A stretch of 38,605 bases of DNA, taken from UMGS1613 sp045636225. Its GTDB lineage: Bacteria; Bacillota_I; Bacilli_A; RF39; UBA660. The notes beneath the pieces are model-generated. The model was not told the DNA's origin. It worked only from the letters and a program-made list of their open reading frames with translations, and did not search any database. Position 1 is the stretch's first letter. Every line of letters begins with the position of its first letter. The stretch covers positions 1 through 38,605 of the forward strand of contig JAZTXB010000150.1 in assembly GCA_045636225.1 (NCBI GenBank), in the 5' to 3' direction. The translations under genes were made by a program, and so were the position numbers. This document shows, in pieces, positions 21,970 through 31,356 of this stretch.

Positions 21970-24677
21970 TGTATAGAATTAATTATGGTTTATTCCTATT
22001 ACACGATTTAAAAGTTCCTAGTGAACACGGTTATTATCTATTAGATCCAAAATTAAAAGAAGAAGTAAACAAGATAGCAGAACTAGAATTTAGTATTAGT
22101 TCTACTCATCCTAACTTTGATAGATTAGAACATTTAGTACCTGATGTTATTTTACAAAAGAACGGTAGAACAATATTCAAAGGTAGAATAATAAAAGAAC
22201 AACAAAATATGGATAAATCAAAGCAAGTTACTTGTGAGAGTATTCTTGCTTTTTTATTCGATAGTGTAGTTAGACCTTATACATTTCAAGGTAAACCTGA
22301 AGAATTATTAAAGTTCTATGTTGATAATCATAATTCACAAGTTGATGTAGGCAAACAATTTAAACTAGGTAAAACAACTGGTGCAAATTTAGATAATAAT
22401 GAGTATATCAATAGAAGTAATGAAGGGTATTCAAATACTTATGATGAAATACAAGATAAGTTATTAAATATAGGTGGTTACTTCTATGTTAGATATGAAG
22501 ATGATGGTAACTATTTAGATTGGGTAGATGATTTTACAGGTGATGTAGGACAAATTATTTCATTACAAACAATAGAATTTGGTGAGAACTTAAAAGATAT
22601 AACAGTAGAAAATGATGCTTCTAATACATATTCAGTAGTTATTCCATTAGGAACGGAAATAGAAAATGAAGATGGAACTAAATCAAGATTAACAATAGAA
22701 AGTGTTAATAATGGTTTAGATTATCTTGTAAATGAAGAAGCACTAAATAAATATGGATGGATAGTTGCACCTATTGAAAATACAACTTGGGATGATGTAA
22801 CACTAGCAAGTAATTTAAAAACTAAAGGACAAAATTTATTAGATCAACAAGGGGTAATGTTAAAAAGTACTTTAGAATTAAATGCTATTGATTTGAATGT
22901 AGTAGATGGAAGCATAGATAGTTTTGAAATGTATGAGTATATAAGAGTACAAAGTACACCTCATGGAATATCTAAAACATACTTATTAACTAAAAAAGAC
23001 ACACCATTAACAAAACCTGAAAACATGACAATTACATTAGGTGAAACTAAAGACACTTTAACAGGTTTACAGATAGGTGAAAGTCAATCAATTAAACAAG
23101 GGATAAGTAAAATTGAAAATGATTATAAAATTAATGAAGAAAGAATAAATAGTTTAGAAAACTCTATAAATTATTTTAGTGTGGATTTATCACAATACAG
23201 TTTAACTATTCCAACTGATAATAATAATATTCCAATTGAAACAAATAATTATGATATTCAATATTATGGTTATTTCAAAGGTAAACAAATAATACCTAGT
23301 GTTTCTATTAGTGGTTCTAATACAGGAATAACAACAAGTAAAACAAATACATATTTAAGATTTTCTGTTTCAAATAGTACAGCAATATCAAACCTAGTAA
23401 ATGAATATACAATAACATTCACTTATACAGAAGATAACACTACATATACAGTTAATAAGAAAGTAAATGTTGTATTAGCATTAAAAGGTTCTGATGGAAC
23501 AAGCGTAAATATACTTGGTTCTTATAACTCATTAGATGAATTAAAAACAGCACACCCAACAGGAAATGTAGGAGATGCTTATATAGTTCAAGGGAGTATG
23601 TATGTATGGAGTATTGAAACAAACACCTGGGAAAATGTAGGTAATATTCAAGGACCAGCAGGAGTAGATGGACAAGAAGGTAAAAGTGCTTATCAAGTAT
23701 GGTTAGATGCTGGCAATACAGGAACAGAAGAAGAATATTTAGCAAGTTTAAAAGGCGAAAAAGGTGAACAAGGAATACAAGGAGCAACTGGTAAAGATGG
23801 AACTAGTTATTATTTCTATGTAAGATATAGTATTAGTTCAAATGGTAATCCTATGACAGTTACACCTAGTGATGCTTCTAAATATATGGGTGTAGCAAGT
23901 ACAACATCATCAACAGCACCAACTTCATATAGTGCTTATACTTGGAGTTTAATTAAAGGAAATGATGGTGAACAAGGACCACAAGGAGTTCAAGGGCAAA
24001 CTGGAGCAGATGGGAAAAGTTCTTATTTACATATTAAATATAGTGATGATGGAACAACATTTACTGGTAATAATGGTGAAGATGTAGGTAGATATAGAGG
24101 GGAATTAGTAGATAATACCCCAAATGATAGTACAACATTTAGTGATTATACTTGGTATGATATGGCTCTAATTGTAGAGGAAGAATTAGAAGAAATAAGA
24201 AAAGAAGTTGTAAATAATACATCCTTAATAGAACAAACAGATACACAAATAAGATTAGATGTTGCAAGTGAATATGTAAGTACTGGAACATTTGACGAAT
24301 TTAGAGAAACTACTGAAACACAATTTACAGTACAAGCAGATGGTATAGAAGCTAAATTTAGTGAAATGGTGTTGATGGTTGAAAATGTAGAAGGTGAAAC
24401 ACAAGCACAATTTAGAGAACTTGCTTCATACATTAGAGGTTATCAAAATGAAGAAGGACAACCAGTATTAGAATTAGGATCTGTAACAAGTGATATTATC
24501 TTAAAACAAACAAATGATAGAATACAATTTATTCAAAGTGGAATTGAAGTCGCTTATGTTTCAAACAATACTTTATATATTACTGATGGACAATTCTTAA
24601 ATAGTTTAAGAATAGGTGACTTTGCTTTTATACCTAGAGCAAATGGTTCATTAGATTTTAAGAAAGTAACAGTATAG
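21969..24677 (+). CDS. Tail-associated endopeptidase/tip fibre (Tal-like)
   Basis: A 902-residue tail-tip protein. Residues about 1-370 match the prophage endopeptidase-tail (Tal) domain that forms the tail tip (EFSISSTHPNFDRLEHLVPD; NGRTIFKGRIIKEQQNM; SDIENDY-like helix). An Ig-like region follows, then GSYNSLDELKTAHPTGNVGD with a short collagen-like Gly-x-y stretch (GPAGVDGQEGKSAYQVWLDA; GEKGEQGIQGATGKDG), a second one (GEQGPQGVQGQTGADGKSSY), and a coiled-coil C-terminus. No clear peptidase catalytic motif is visible. It probably builds the trimeric central fibre. Confidence 0.85.
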   Translation: MYRINYGLFLLHDLKVPSEHGYYLLDPKLKEEVNKIAELEFSISSTHPNFDRLEHLVPDVILQKNGRTIFKGRIIKEQQNMDKSKQVTCESILAFLFDSVVRPYTFQGKPEELLKFYVDNHNSQVDVGKQFKLGKTTGANLDNNEYINRSNEGYSNTYDEIQDKLLNIGGYFYVRYEDDGNYLDWVDDFTGDVGQIISLQTIEFGENLKDITVENDASNTYSVVIPLGTEIENEDGTKSRLTIESVNNGLDYLVNEEALNKYGWIVAPIENTTWDDVTLASNLKTKGQNLLDQQGVMLKSTLELNAIDLNVVDGSIDSFEMYEYIRVQSTPHGISKTYLLTKKDTPLTKPENMTITLGETKDTLTGLQIGESQSIKQGISKIENDYKINEERINSLENSINYFSVDLSQYSLTIPTDNNNIPIETNNYDIQYYGYFKGKQIIPSVSISGSNTGITTSKTNTYLRFSVSNSTAISNLVNEYTITFTYTEDNTTYTVNKKVNVVLALKGSDGTSVNILGSYNSLDELKTAHPTGNVGDAYIVQGSMYVWSIETNTWENVGNIQGPAGVDGQEGKSAYQVWLDAGNTGTEEEYLASLKGEKGEQGIQGATGKDGTSYYFYVRYSISSNGNPMTVTPSDASKYMGVASTTSSTAPTSYSAYTWSLIKGNDGEQGPQGVQGQTGADGKSSYLHIKYSDDGTTFTGNNGEDVGRYRGELVDNTPNDSTTFSDYTWYDMALIVEEELEEIRKEVVNNTSLIEQTDTQIRLDVASEYVSTGTFDEFRETTETQFTVQADGIEAKFSEMVLMVENVEGETQAQFRELASYIRGYQNEEGQPVLELGSVTSDIILKQTNDRIQFIQSGIEVAYVSNNTLYITDGQFLNSLRIGDFAFIPRANGSLDFKKVTV

Positions 24678-24688
24678 GAGGTGAGTAG

Positions 24689-26653
24689 ATGGCATTTGTA
24701 AATTTAACATCAAAAAGTTGGGGTTCAAGTCCTGATATAAATATACAACCCGCTTATGAAATGCAAAGAAGCGGGGCAAATATGCAATATAGAATTAGGG
24801 TAACAGTAGGAACTGTAACAGGCCAATCTTATTTTGGTTTCCCTATCTATTTAAAAGTGTATTTACAAAACAGTTTAAAAGATACTCATACTTTAAAAAG
24901 TGCTAGTCCTAGTCAATGGAGTTCTAACATTGTATATACAACTGATTGGTTTACAATATCAAATAAAACAAGTGGTACAACATCATTAAGTTTAAACCTA
25001 TATAGTGGTAGTGGTTCAACTAGAAATAACACATATTCTTATTCATTACCAATAGAACCAGCTGCAAGTGTTTTAGGAACAATAAGTAGTTTTACTTTTG
25101 GAAATGCTATTAACATTCCTATAACAAAATATAATAGTGGATTTTATGATGTTCTAACTATTTCAGTAGGTGGAACTACTATTAAAACTATAAATGGTAT
25201 AACAAATGGTGATGATATTACATTTACATCAACAGAATTAACTAACATTTATAAAAAATTACCTAGTGCAACAAAAGGTACAGTAACCTTTAAATTAACA
25301 ACAAAAACTAGTTCTAGTGGTTCAACAGTAGGAACTAGTACAAAAACAGCAACAGGTACAATTCCTAGTAGTGTAAAGCCTACAATATCAGGAATAACAC
25401 TAACCGAAGCAACAAGCGGTTTAGCAAGTAAATTTGGTGCTTATATTCAAAACAAAAGTAAAATAACAGGTACTGTTAATGCAAGTGCAGGAAGTGGATC
25501 TAGTATAAGTGCATATAAAACAACTATTAATGGAAGTTCTTATACTTCAAAGACATTTACAACAGGAGTATTAAAAACAAGTGGTACTAATACTATAACA
25601 ACAACAGTAACTGATAAAAGAGGTAGAAGTACAAGTTATTCAACAACATTTAGTGTATTAGCATATTCAAAACCTACTATAAGCACATTTAAGGTAGAAA
25701 GATGTAATGCAGATGGAACTTTAAATGATGAGGGAACAAGTTTTAAAGTTACCGTTAAGAGCAGTATAACACCATTAAATAATAAAAATGATAGTACTTA
25801 TGTATTGCAATATAAATTATCAAGTGTAGATAATTGGATAACAATGGGAACTGAATTAAGTGGTTATTCAATAAATACTAATTGGGTTGTAACTAATATA
25901 TTTTTAAATATAGATAATGTTTATGATTTTAGATATATTGTAAAAGATTATTTTGAAACTGATGGAATAGTAAAGACTGATAATGTAGAAGAAAGTTTTA
26001 CATTAATGAACTTTGGAGCAGATGGGCATAGTATGGCAATTGGTGGAGTTGCAACAGATCCTGATGTATTAGATATTAAAATGGATAAAACTTATATAAG
26101 TGATAATGCTTTTATGGGTGGAAATTTTAGAAATGATAATGAAAAAAACTTGTATTTCCAAAGTACAGGTGAAGGACAATATACTCATAATTGTAAATTA
26201 TATGGTGCTAGTGGTAGTTCCCAAACTTCTATTGGTATGTGGGATAGTTTAAATTCTCATTTAATTTATAGATATTTATGTGATGTAGAAGAATTTCATT
26301 TTTCTACTGATATGGAGATATTAAAAGGTGGGAAACCAATATTAATAGAAGTATTATTTAATAAAGGTGCTAATAGTGGGAACTTTAGATTAAATAATGG
26401 TTTCTGCATACAATGGGGTAAAGTGAGTTTAACACCAACAGCAGCGAACACAGTTTATAATTTAGACATAAAATTCCCTACTGCATTTACAACAAAACCA
26501 AATGTATTTATAATCCCACAAAGTTCAGTACCTGATTATATAGATTGTTCAATAGGGCAAAGTTCAGCGGGGTTAGATGTGTTCTCTATTTATATGAATA
26601 GAACAACTGCAACCGCTACATCATTTCATTGGGTAGCAATAGGTAAGGTATAG
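24689..26653 (+). CDS. DUF859-type tail protein with lectin-like C-terminus
   Basis: A 654-residue, Ser/Thr-rich, beta-rich protein. The N-terminal 450 residues (SWGSSPDINIQPAYEMQRSG; repeated Ig-like segments) fit the DUF859 family of Bacillota phage minor structural proteins. LMNFGADGHSMAIGGVA marks the transition, and the C-terminus (GFCIQWGKVSLTPTAANTVY to SFHWVAIGKV) resembles the gp53-like/H-type lectin fold of tail fibres. It is a likely receptor-binding or host-surface-binding component. AGGAGGTGAG precedes ATG. Confidence 0.8.
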   Translation: MAFVNLTSKSWGSSPDINIQPAYEMQRSGANMQYRIRVTVGTVTGQSYFGFPIYLKVYLQNSLKDTHTLKSASPSQWSSNIVYTTDWFTISNKTSGTTSLSLNLYSGSGSTRNNTYSYSLPIEPAASVLGTISSFTFGNAINIPITKYNSGFYDVLTISVGGTTIKTINGITNGDDITFTSTELTNIYKKLPSATKGTVTFKLTTKTSSSGSTVGTSTKTATGTIPSSVKPTISGITLTEATSGLASKFGAYIQNKSKITGTVNASAGSGSSISAYKTTINGSSYTSKTFTTGVLKTSGTNTITTTVTDKRGRSTSYSTTFSVLAYSKPTISTFKVERCNADGTLNDEGTSFKVTVKSSITPLNNKNDSTYVLQYKLSSVDNWITMGTELSGYSINTNWVVTNIFLNIDNVYDFRYIVKDYFETDGIVKTDNVEESFTLMNFGADGHSMAIGGVATDPDVLDIKMDKTYISDNAFMGGNFRNDNEKNLYFQSTGEGQYTHNCKLYGASGSSQTSIGMWDSLNSHLIYRYLCDVEEFHFSTDMEILKGGKPILIEVLFNKGANSGNFRLNNGFCIQWGKVSLTPTAANTVYNLDIKFPTAFTTKPNVFIIPQSSVPDYIDCSIGQSSAGLDVFSIYMNRTTATATSFHWVAIGKV

Positions 26654-26664
26654 GAGGTGTTTCT

Positions 26665-28716
26665 ATGGAAGAAGAAATTATTGAAATAGAAGAAGTACCT
26701 AATTATGATAAATTAAGATACATATTAGATAAAAACGGGTATATTTTCCACGCTTCATTTGGTGGTTTAATTTCATGTGATTTAGGAGAATGTACTGAAT
26801 ATGTTGGTGAAGTTCCTAGTGGTTATGAAACTATTGAAGAATGGTATGATGGAGAAATTGATAAATTAAACGCTTGGAAAATTGTAGAGGATAATTTAGT
26901 ATTTGATGATAAAAAATATAATGAATTAGAAGAACAACGCAAACGAGATGAAATAGATAATTCTTGTGTAACTCATAAAGAATTATATGGTTTGCAAAAA
27001 GAAATAGAAGATATACAAGATGTTAATAATAGTCAATATACAGAAGCAAGTGCAAATGGAAAAGTAATAACTATTGACAATGTAAAAAAAGTATATCCTA
27101 AAGTGAAACTAACAAATATAGATTGTTATTCATTTAATAAAATTGATTTAATAGCTAGTGGTAAAAACATATTGCCTAATGAAGCAGTAACACAAGAAAT
27201 ATCAGGTGTAACATTTACACAAAATGAAGATAGAAGTATTACTATTGATGGAACATCAACAGAAGATATTGAATATAACATTTTTGGGACTAATAACAAT
27301 GTTAGTCCTATTTTAGTGTTAAAAAAAGATGCTAATTATTATTTATCATCAAATGGCCATCAAATAAAAATGTATAACTATGATGGAACTAATAGAACTG
27401 AAATTTATAGTGGTACTGGTGGAATAATTAATTTTACTGATGAAGATAAACTTGTTACACATATAGTCTTATATATACCAAATGAAACAACTGTTAAAGA
27501 TGTTACTGTATATCCACAACTAGAAGTAGGATCAACAGGAACTGATTATATTGAATATCAATCAAACATGATAACAGTTGATTTTAGTGAATATGTAGAA
27601 GAGGGGTTATTTCCTAGTGATGAACTATTTCCTAGTGATGATTTATTTCCTAAAGGAACAACAATTAGTTATATATTAATTGAAAATGGAAAAGCATATA
27701 TTAAAGTAAATGAAAAAGAAGAAGAAATTGAAGTAAACCAAGTACATCTATTTGATGGATATAACACCATTTATACAATACAAGATACAAATATAGAGAT
27801 TGATTATTGTATAAACAATTTAAAACTAGAAGGAACTGTTACAAAGAATAATAATTTTAAAGTATTAGAAGATGGAAGTATTGAAGCACACAATGGCTAT
27901 TTTAGTGGAAAAATTGCAGCAGATAGTGGAGATATAGGTGGATTTACTTTATTGCCAGAAGAATTTAATTCTACAAGCTCTATTACAAGAAATTATACAG
28001 AAAACGATAAGACAAGATTACAACAAATATTGCTTGGGAACATCAGCTCAACTGATGAAGATTATGAAAATTATGATTTAAACGGAGATAAGTGTTTATC
28101 TTCTTTGGATTACGTAAGAATGGAAAAAATTATAAATGGTGATTTATCTCCAATTCAAACAAGTTATTTTTCAATAAATTCAAATGATCCTGTACATTGT
28201 CTTTCTATAAAAAATAGTGAAACTGATAGTAATGGTGTTTCTTTAGGTTTATATGGTGGTTACATATCGGAATTAGGTGTAAAGCAACTTAGTAGTAAAA
28301 ATGACAATTATAAATTACTTGTTAATAGTTATCAGGTCAGCTTAACAGATGATGAAAACAGCAATATAACAAATGTAACAGCAGATGGGATAACAACACC
28401 AATCGTAACTCAAACATCTTTAGCAGAACAAAAGAAAAACTTTGAAAAATTTGAAAATGCTTTGCCTATCTTAAATGATATAGATATATATAAATATAAT
28501 CTTAAATTTGAAGAAGATAATCATAAAAAACATATTGGATTTGTTATTGGTGAAGATTATAAATATTCAAGTGAAATAACAGCAGTAAATAAAGATGGAA
28601 AAGAAATAGGTGTAGATAACTATTCAATGACAAGTTTATGTTTACAGGCAATTAAAGAATTAAGTAATAAAGTAGAAACTTTAGAAAAAAGAATAAAAGA
28701 AATGGAGGAAAGATAG
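26665..28716 (+). CDS. Tail fibre with dockerin-like and chaperone-like domains
   Basis: A 683-residue tail fibre. It has an N-terminal helical region, a carbohydrate-binding-like middle (residues about 130-300), a triple LFPSDELFPSDDLFPKG run near 314-330, a GYFSGKIAADSGDIGGFTLL repeat typical of trimeric fibres, and then a dockerin-like segment (residues about 445-495: TRLQQILLGNIS, YDLNGDKCLSSLDYVRMEKI) with an EF-hand-like calcium loop. The end (IGVDNYSMTSLCLQAIKELS, then a coiled coil) resembles the S74 self-cleaving chaperone, although the catalytic Ser-Lys pair is not certain. It probably binds the host surface. Confidence 0.78.
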   Translation: MEEEIIEIEEVPNYDKLRYILDKNGYIFHASFGGLISCDLGECTEYVGEVPSGYETIEEWYDGEIDKLNAWKIVEDNLVFDDKKYNELEEQRKRDEIDNSCVTHKELYGLQKEIEDIQDVNNSQYTEASANGKVITIDNVKKVYPKVKLTNIDCYSFNKIDLIASGKNILPNEAVTQEISGVTFTQNEDRSITIDGTSTEDIEYNIFGTNNNVSPILVLKKDANYYLSSNGHQIKMYNYDGTNRTEIYSGTGGIINFTDEDKLVTHIVLYIPNETTVKDVTVYPQLEVGSTGTDYIEYQSNMITVDFSEYVEEGLFPSDELFPSDDLFPKGTTISYILIENGKAYIKVNEKEEEIEVNQVHLFDGYNTIYTIQDTNIEIDYCINNLKLEGTVTKNNNFKVLEDGSIEAHNGYFSGKIAADSGDIGGFTLLPEEFNSTSSITRNYTENDKTRLQQILLGNISSTDEDYENYDLNGDKCLSSLDYVRMEKIINGDLSPIQTSYFSINSNDPVHCLSIKNSETDSNGVSLGLYGGYISELGVKQLSSKNDNYKLLVNSYQVSLTDDENSNITNVTADGITTPIVTQTSLAEQKKNFEKFENALPILNDIDIYKYNLKFEEDNHKKHIGFVIGEDYKYSSEITAVNKDGKEIGVDNYSMTSLCLQAIKELSNKVETLEKRIKEMEER

Positions 28717-28717
28717 T

Positions 28718-29125
28718 ATGGCTTATGAAAAAACAAATTGGACAAGTACAACTCCGATAAATGCAACTAACTTAAATAAAATTGAAAACAATATGGAGGA
28801 TGTTAATAACAAATTTAATTATTCAACAGAAGAGCAAGTAATAGGCACTTGGACAGATGGCAAACCTTTATATAAGAGAGTGTTTAATTTAACTTCTCCA
28901 TCTACACAAGAAGCAACAGTATTATTTGCATTAGATGATTACAATATAGATAAAATTATAAAAATAGATGGAGTCTTATATGGCGAAGTCCCTATCAATT
29001 ACTTTTATAGCGAATCAGAATATTCTTGTGTATGGTTTAGTGGTAGACAATTAAAGCAAAAAACTATGGTTTATAGAAACAGAAGTGAATTTATAATTTT
29101 AGAATACACAAAGACAACAGATTAG
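28718..29125 (+). CDS. Tail-tip/baseplate protein, uncharacterised
   Basis: A 135-residue protein. WTSTTPINATNLNKIENNME (about residues 8-27) is a short motif found at the start of many phage fibre and baseplate proteins. The remainder (EEQVIGTWTDGKPLYKRVFN) is a common beta-rich module of Bacillota phage tail proteins. It begins 1 base after the fibre stop. A structural role is inferred from sequence type and place. Confidence 0.72.
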   Translation: MAYEKTNWTSTTPINATNLNKIENNMEDVNNKFNYSTEEQVIGTWTDGKPLYKRVFNLTSPSTQEATVLFALDDYNIDKIIKIDGVLYGEVPINYFYSESEYSCVWFSGRQLKQKTMVYRNRSEFIILEYTKTTD

Positions 29126-29136
29126 GAGGGTGAAAA

Positions 29137-29463
29137 GTGAGTGAGATAATTTTACCATCTTTAATAACAGGTGGATTAGCATTAATTGGAGTAATAATAA
29201 CTAATTTGTTTACAAGTTCAAATAACAACAAAAAAATAACACAAGAAAATGCAAAAGTAATAAATGATATTCAAAAAGAAAATGCAAAAGTAATAAGTGA
29301 TATTAAGTTAGAAATAACAGCTTATCACTCTTCAACAGATGAAAAGATAAAAGAACTTACTAGAGAAGTAAGGGAACATAATAACTTTGCTAAACGTATG
29401 CCAGCAGTAGAACAAAAAATAGATAATGTAGAAGAAAAAATAAATTATTTTCACAAAATATAA
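29137..29463 (+). CDS. XhlA-like membrane and coiled-coil protein
   Basis: A 108-residue protein from GTG 29137 behind AGGAGGGTG. It has one N-terminal membrane segment (LPSLITGGLALIGVIITNLF) and then a coiled coil. An 11-residue unit is duplicated (ENAKVINDIQK then ENAKVISDIKL). The architecture resembles XhlA/hemolysin-type lysis accessory proteins, but with the membrane segment at the N-terminus rather than the C-terminus. It could be a holin partner or a fibre-associated protein. Confidence 0.62.
   Translation: MSEIILPSLITGGLALIGVIITNLFTSSNNNKKITQENAKVINDIQKENAKVISDIKLEITAYHSSTDEKIKELTREVREHNNFAKRMPAVEQKIDNVEEKINYFHKI
29245..29304 (+). repeat. 33-bp tandem duplication in a coiled-coil gene
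   Basis: GAAAATGCAAAAGTAATAA begins at 29245 and again at 29278, 33 bases apart, with matching TGATATT after each. It encodes an 11-residue duplication in the coiled coil, a small in-frame expansion. Confidence 0.75.
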
Positions 29464-29488
29464 GATACTTAATAGAGTGTCTTTTTTT
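29462..29488 (+). terminator. Rho-independent terminator
   Basis: AGATACT at 29463-29469 pairs with AGTGTCT at 29476-29482 (one G-U), followed by a run of seven T. It separates the membrane/coiled-coil gene from the next tail-tip genes. Confidence 0.72.
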
Positions 29489-29509
29489 AATGGAAAGGAA
29501 GTGTATTTT

Positions 29510-29863
29510 ATGGTTAATAAAATAGAGTTAATACAAGGTGATACATCAGATGTATTCAAATTTCAAAGAAAATATGATGATGGAACAGTAATAACTACTC
29601 AACCTCAAAAGATGTGGATCACATTTAAAAGAAGTTGTAGTTGTGATGAGTGCTTATTTCAAAAAACTTTAGAAGATGGCATAACTTTTGAAGATAACTA
29701 TTATAAATTTCAATTATTGCCTGATGATACTTGCCATTTAGCTTATGGAACTTATGGATTTGATATAGCAATTATAAATGAAGATGGAAATAAGAAAACT
29801 TTATTAAATGATGGAGAACTAGAAATAGTTAAACACTATACAAAGAAATGTAATGAGGTGTAA
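29510..29863 (+). CDS. Baseplate upper-domain-like (BppU-type) protein
   Basis: A 117-residue protein (MVNKIELIQGDTSDVFKFQR; MWITFKRSCSCDECLFQKTL; CHLAYGTYGFDIAIINEDGN; KKTLLNDGELEIVKHYTK). The IELIQGDTSDVFKF start and the TYGFDI...GELEI ending are typical of the short Ig-like module that attaches baseplate or fibre proteins in Bacillota siphophages. CSCDEC could bind a metal. Start chosen at ATG 29510 behind GGAAAGGAAG. A longer frame would begin in the terminator. Confidence 0.7.
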   Translation: MVNKIELIQGDTSDVFKFQRKYDDGTVITTQPQKMWITFKRSCSCDECLFQKTLEDGITFEDNYYKFQLLPDDTCHLAYGTYGFDIAIINEDGNKKTLLNDGELEIVKHYTKKCNEV

Positions 29864-29865
29864 CT

Positions 29866-31356
29866 ATGGAAGAAATAGAAATAATTTTAGAGAAAGAAAA
29901 ATCTAGTGAAGTTGAGATTGAATTAATAAGTGAAGGTACTATAATCTATCCACAACTAGAAAATCTAACAGTAACACCTAGTAAAGAAGAACAAACATTT
30001 AATCATACTGATAGTTATGGATATGATGAAGTAACAGTAGAACCAATTAATTTACAAGACAAGAAATTAACATTAAATGAAAATGGAGTTTATAACATTA
30101 AAGCTGATGAAGAATATTCAGGGTTGAATAATGTAGAAGTTACTTTAGACGCTATTGAAGATTTAGACGCTGAATTAAACACTTATAATGAAGAATTAAC
30201 AGAACAAACAACAACAATAGAAGATATTGTGGAAACATTAAAAGGAAAAGGTATTATAGGTGCTAAAGAATTAAATGTTTTACCAAGTAAAGAAGCTCAA
30301 GTAATTGAGGGTATTTACAACAAAGTCAATGTTGCTGGTAGTGAAACATTAAGCCCTGAAAATATAAAAAGTGGGGTTGATATATTTGGTGTTATTGGTA
30401 CTGGTAATATGGCTAATTTTGAAATTACTGATGCTAGTCATTTGTTTTATAAAAACGCAAGAATGGAAAATAAAGATGAATTAATTGCTCTTTGTAAAAA
30501 TTTAACATCAACTGAGGGTATGTTCTATATGGCTGGTCGTTCTAATCAAACATTAGATTTAACAATGCTTGATGTATCACAAGTAACCAATATGAGTTAT
30601 GCATTTTACGCTTGTAATTATAATTATATTGATATGAGTAATTGGGATACAAGCAAAGTAGAAAATTTTAGTTATATGTTCAATCAAAACAGAATGACCG
30701 AATATGATTTTAGTACATTCAATACGGAAAGTGCAACTGATTTTATGCAAATGTTTACAAGTTCTCATTTTAAAAAAATAGATATAAGTTCTTGGAACAC
30801 AAGTAATGTTGAAAAAATGGAATATATGTTTAGTGGTACTCCGTTGGAAGAATTAAATGTAAGTGATATAGATGTAAGCAATGTAAAGGCTTTTACAAGT
30901 ACGTTTGCCAATCTTTCTAAATTACCAATACTAGATTTAAGTACTTGGAAAAATGCTAAAACTACTACTTATTATGGTATGTTTCAAAATTCTAAATTAT
31001 TGACTACTTTAGATTTAAGTGGCTTTGACGCTAGTAACGTAACTATTACAAATCAAATGCTTAAAGGATGTACTGGTTTAACTAATTTAACATTTGTTAG
31101 TAATTTGGGTAAGGCTTATAAAAACACATCAGCAAATAGTTCAAACACTACTTTAGATTTAAGTGATTGCAAAAATTTAACACACGATAGTTTAGTGGAC
31201 GTTATAAATAAATTATATGACCTTAATCTAACTTATGATGTAGCAAATGGTGGAACATTAAAAACTCAAAAATTAGTTCTTGGGGCAACAAATATTGCTA
31301 AACTCACATCTGATGAGCTAAGTATAGCAACTGCGAAAGGGTGGGTGATTAGTTAA
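29866..31356 (+). CDS. BspA-type leucine-rich repeat tail protein A
   Basis: A 496-residue protein. The first 180 residues carry two copies of a phage tail module (LTVTPSKEEQTFNHTDSYGY; LNVLPSKEAQVIEGIYNKVN, then SGVDIFGVIGTGN). Residues about 185-440 are at least seven repeats of the BspA/DUF285 kind, such as LDLTMLDVSQVTNMSYAFYA and YIDMSNWDTSKVENFSYMFN. BspA repeats usually sit on bacterial surface proteins and bind host proteins. Here the position among tail-tip genes suggests a receptor-binding or capping protein. Its C-terminal 50 residues are shared with the next protein. Confidence 0.82.
   Translation: MEEIEIILEKEKSSEVEIELISEGTIIYPQLENLTVTPSKEEQTFNHTDSYGYDEVTVEPINLQDKKLTLNENGVYNIKADEEYSGLNNVEVTLDAIEDLDAELNTYNEELTEQTTTIEDIVETLKGKGIIGAKELNVLPSKEAQVIEGIYNKVNVAGSETLSPENIKSGVDIFGVIGTGNMANFEITDASHLFYKNARMENKDELIALCKNLTSTEGMFYMAGRSNQTLDLTMLDVSQVTNMSYAFYACNYNYIDMSNWDTSKVENFSYMFNQNRMTEYDFSTFNTESATDFMQMFTSSHFKKIDISSWNTSNVEKMEYMFSGTPLEELNVSDIDVSNVKAFTSTFANLSKLPILDLSTWKNAKTTTYYGMFQNSKLLTTLDLSGFDASNVTITNQMLKGCTGLTNLTFVSNLGKAYKNTSANSSNTTLDLSDCKNLTHDSLVDVINKLYDLNLTYDVANGGTLKTQKLVLGATNIAKLTSDELSIATAKGWVIS

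Noticed and set aside
23365..23377. Further copies of the dispersed motif at 23365, 24556 and 30980
   Set aside because: They lie inside structural genes, differ in one to several positions, lack the extended similarity and have no link to gene borders. They are probably codon-driven coincidences (for example VSN codons).
23452..23787. Long minus-strand ORFs inside tail and head genes
   Set aside because: They oppose the coding direction, lack ribosome binding sites and have biased Leu/Ser/Phe compositions typical of antisense of AT-rich coding sequence.
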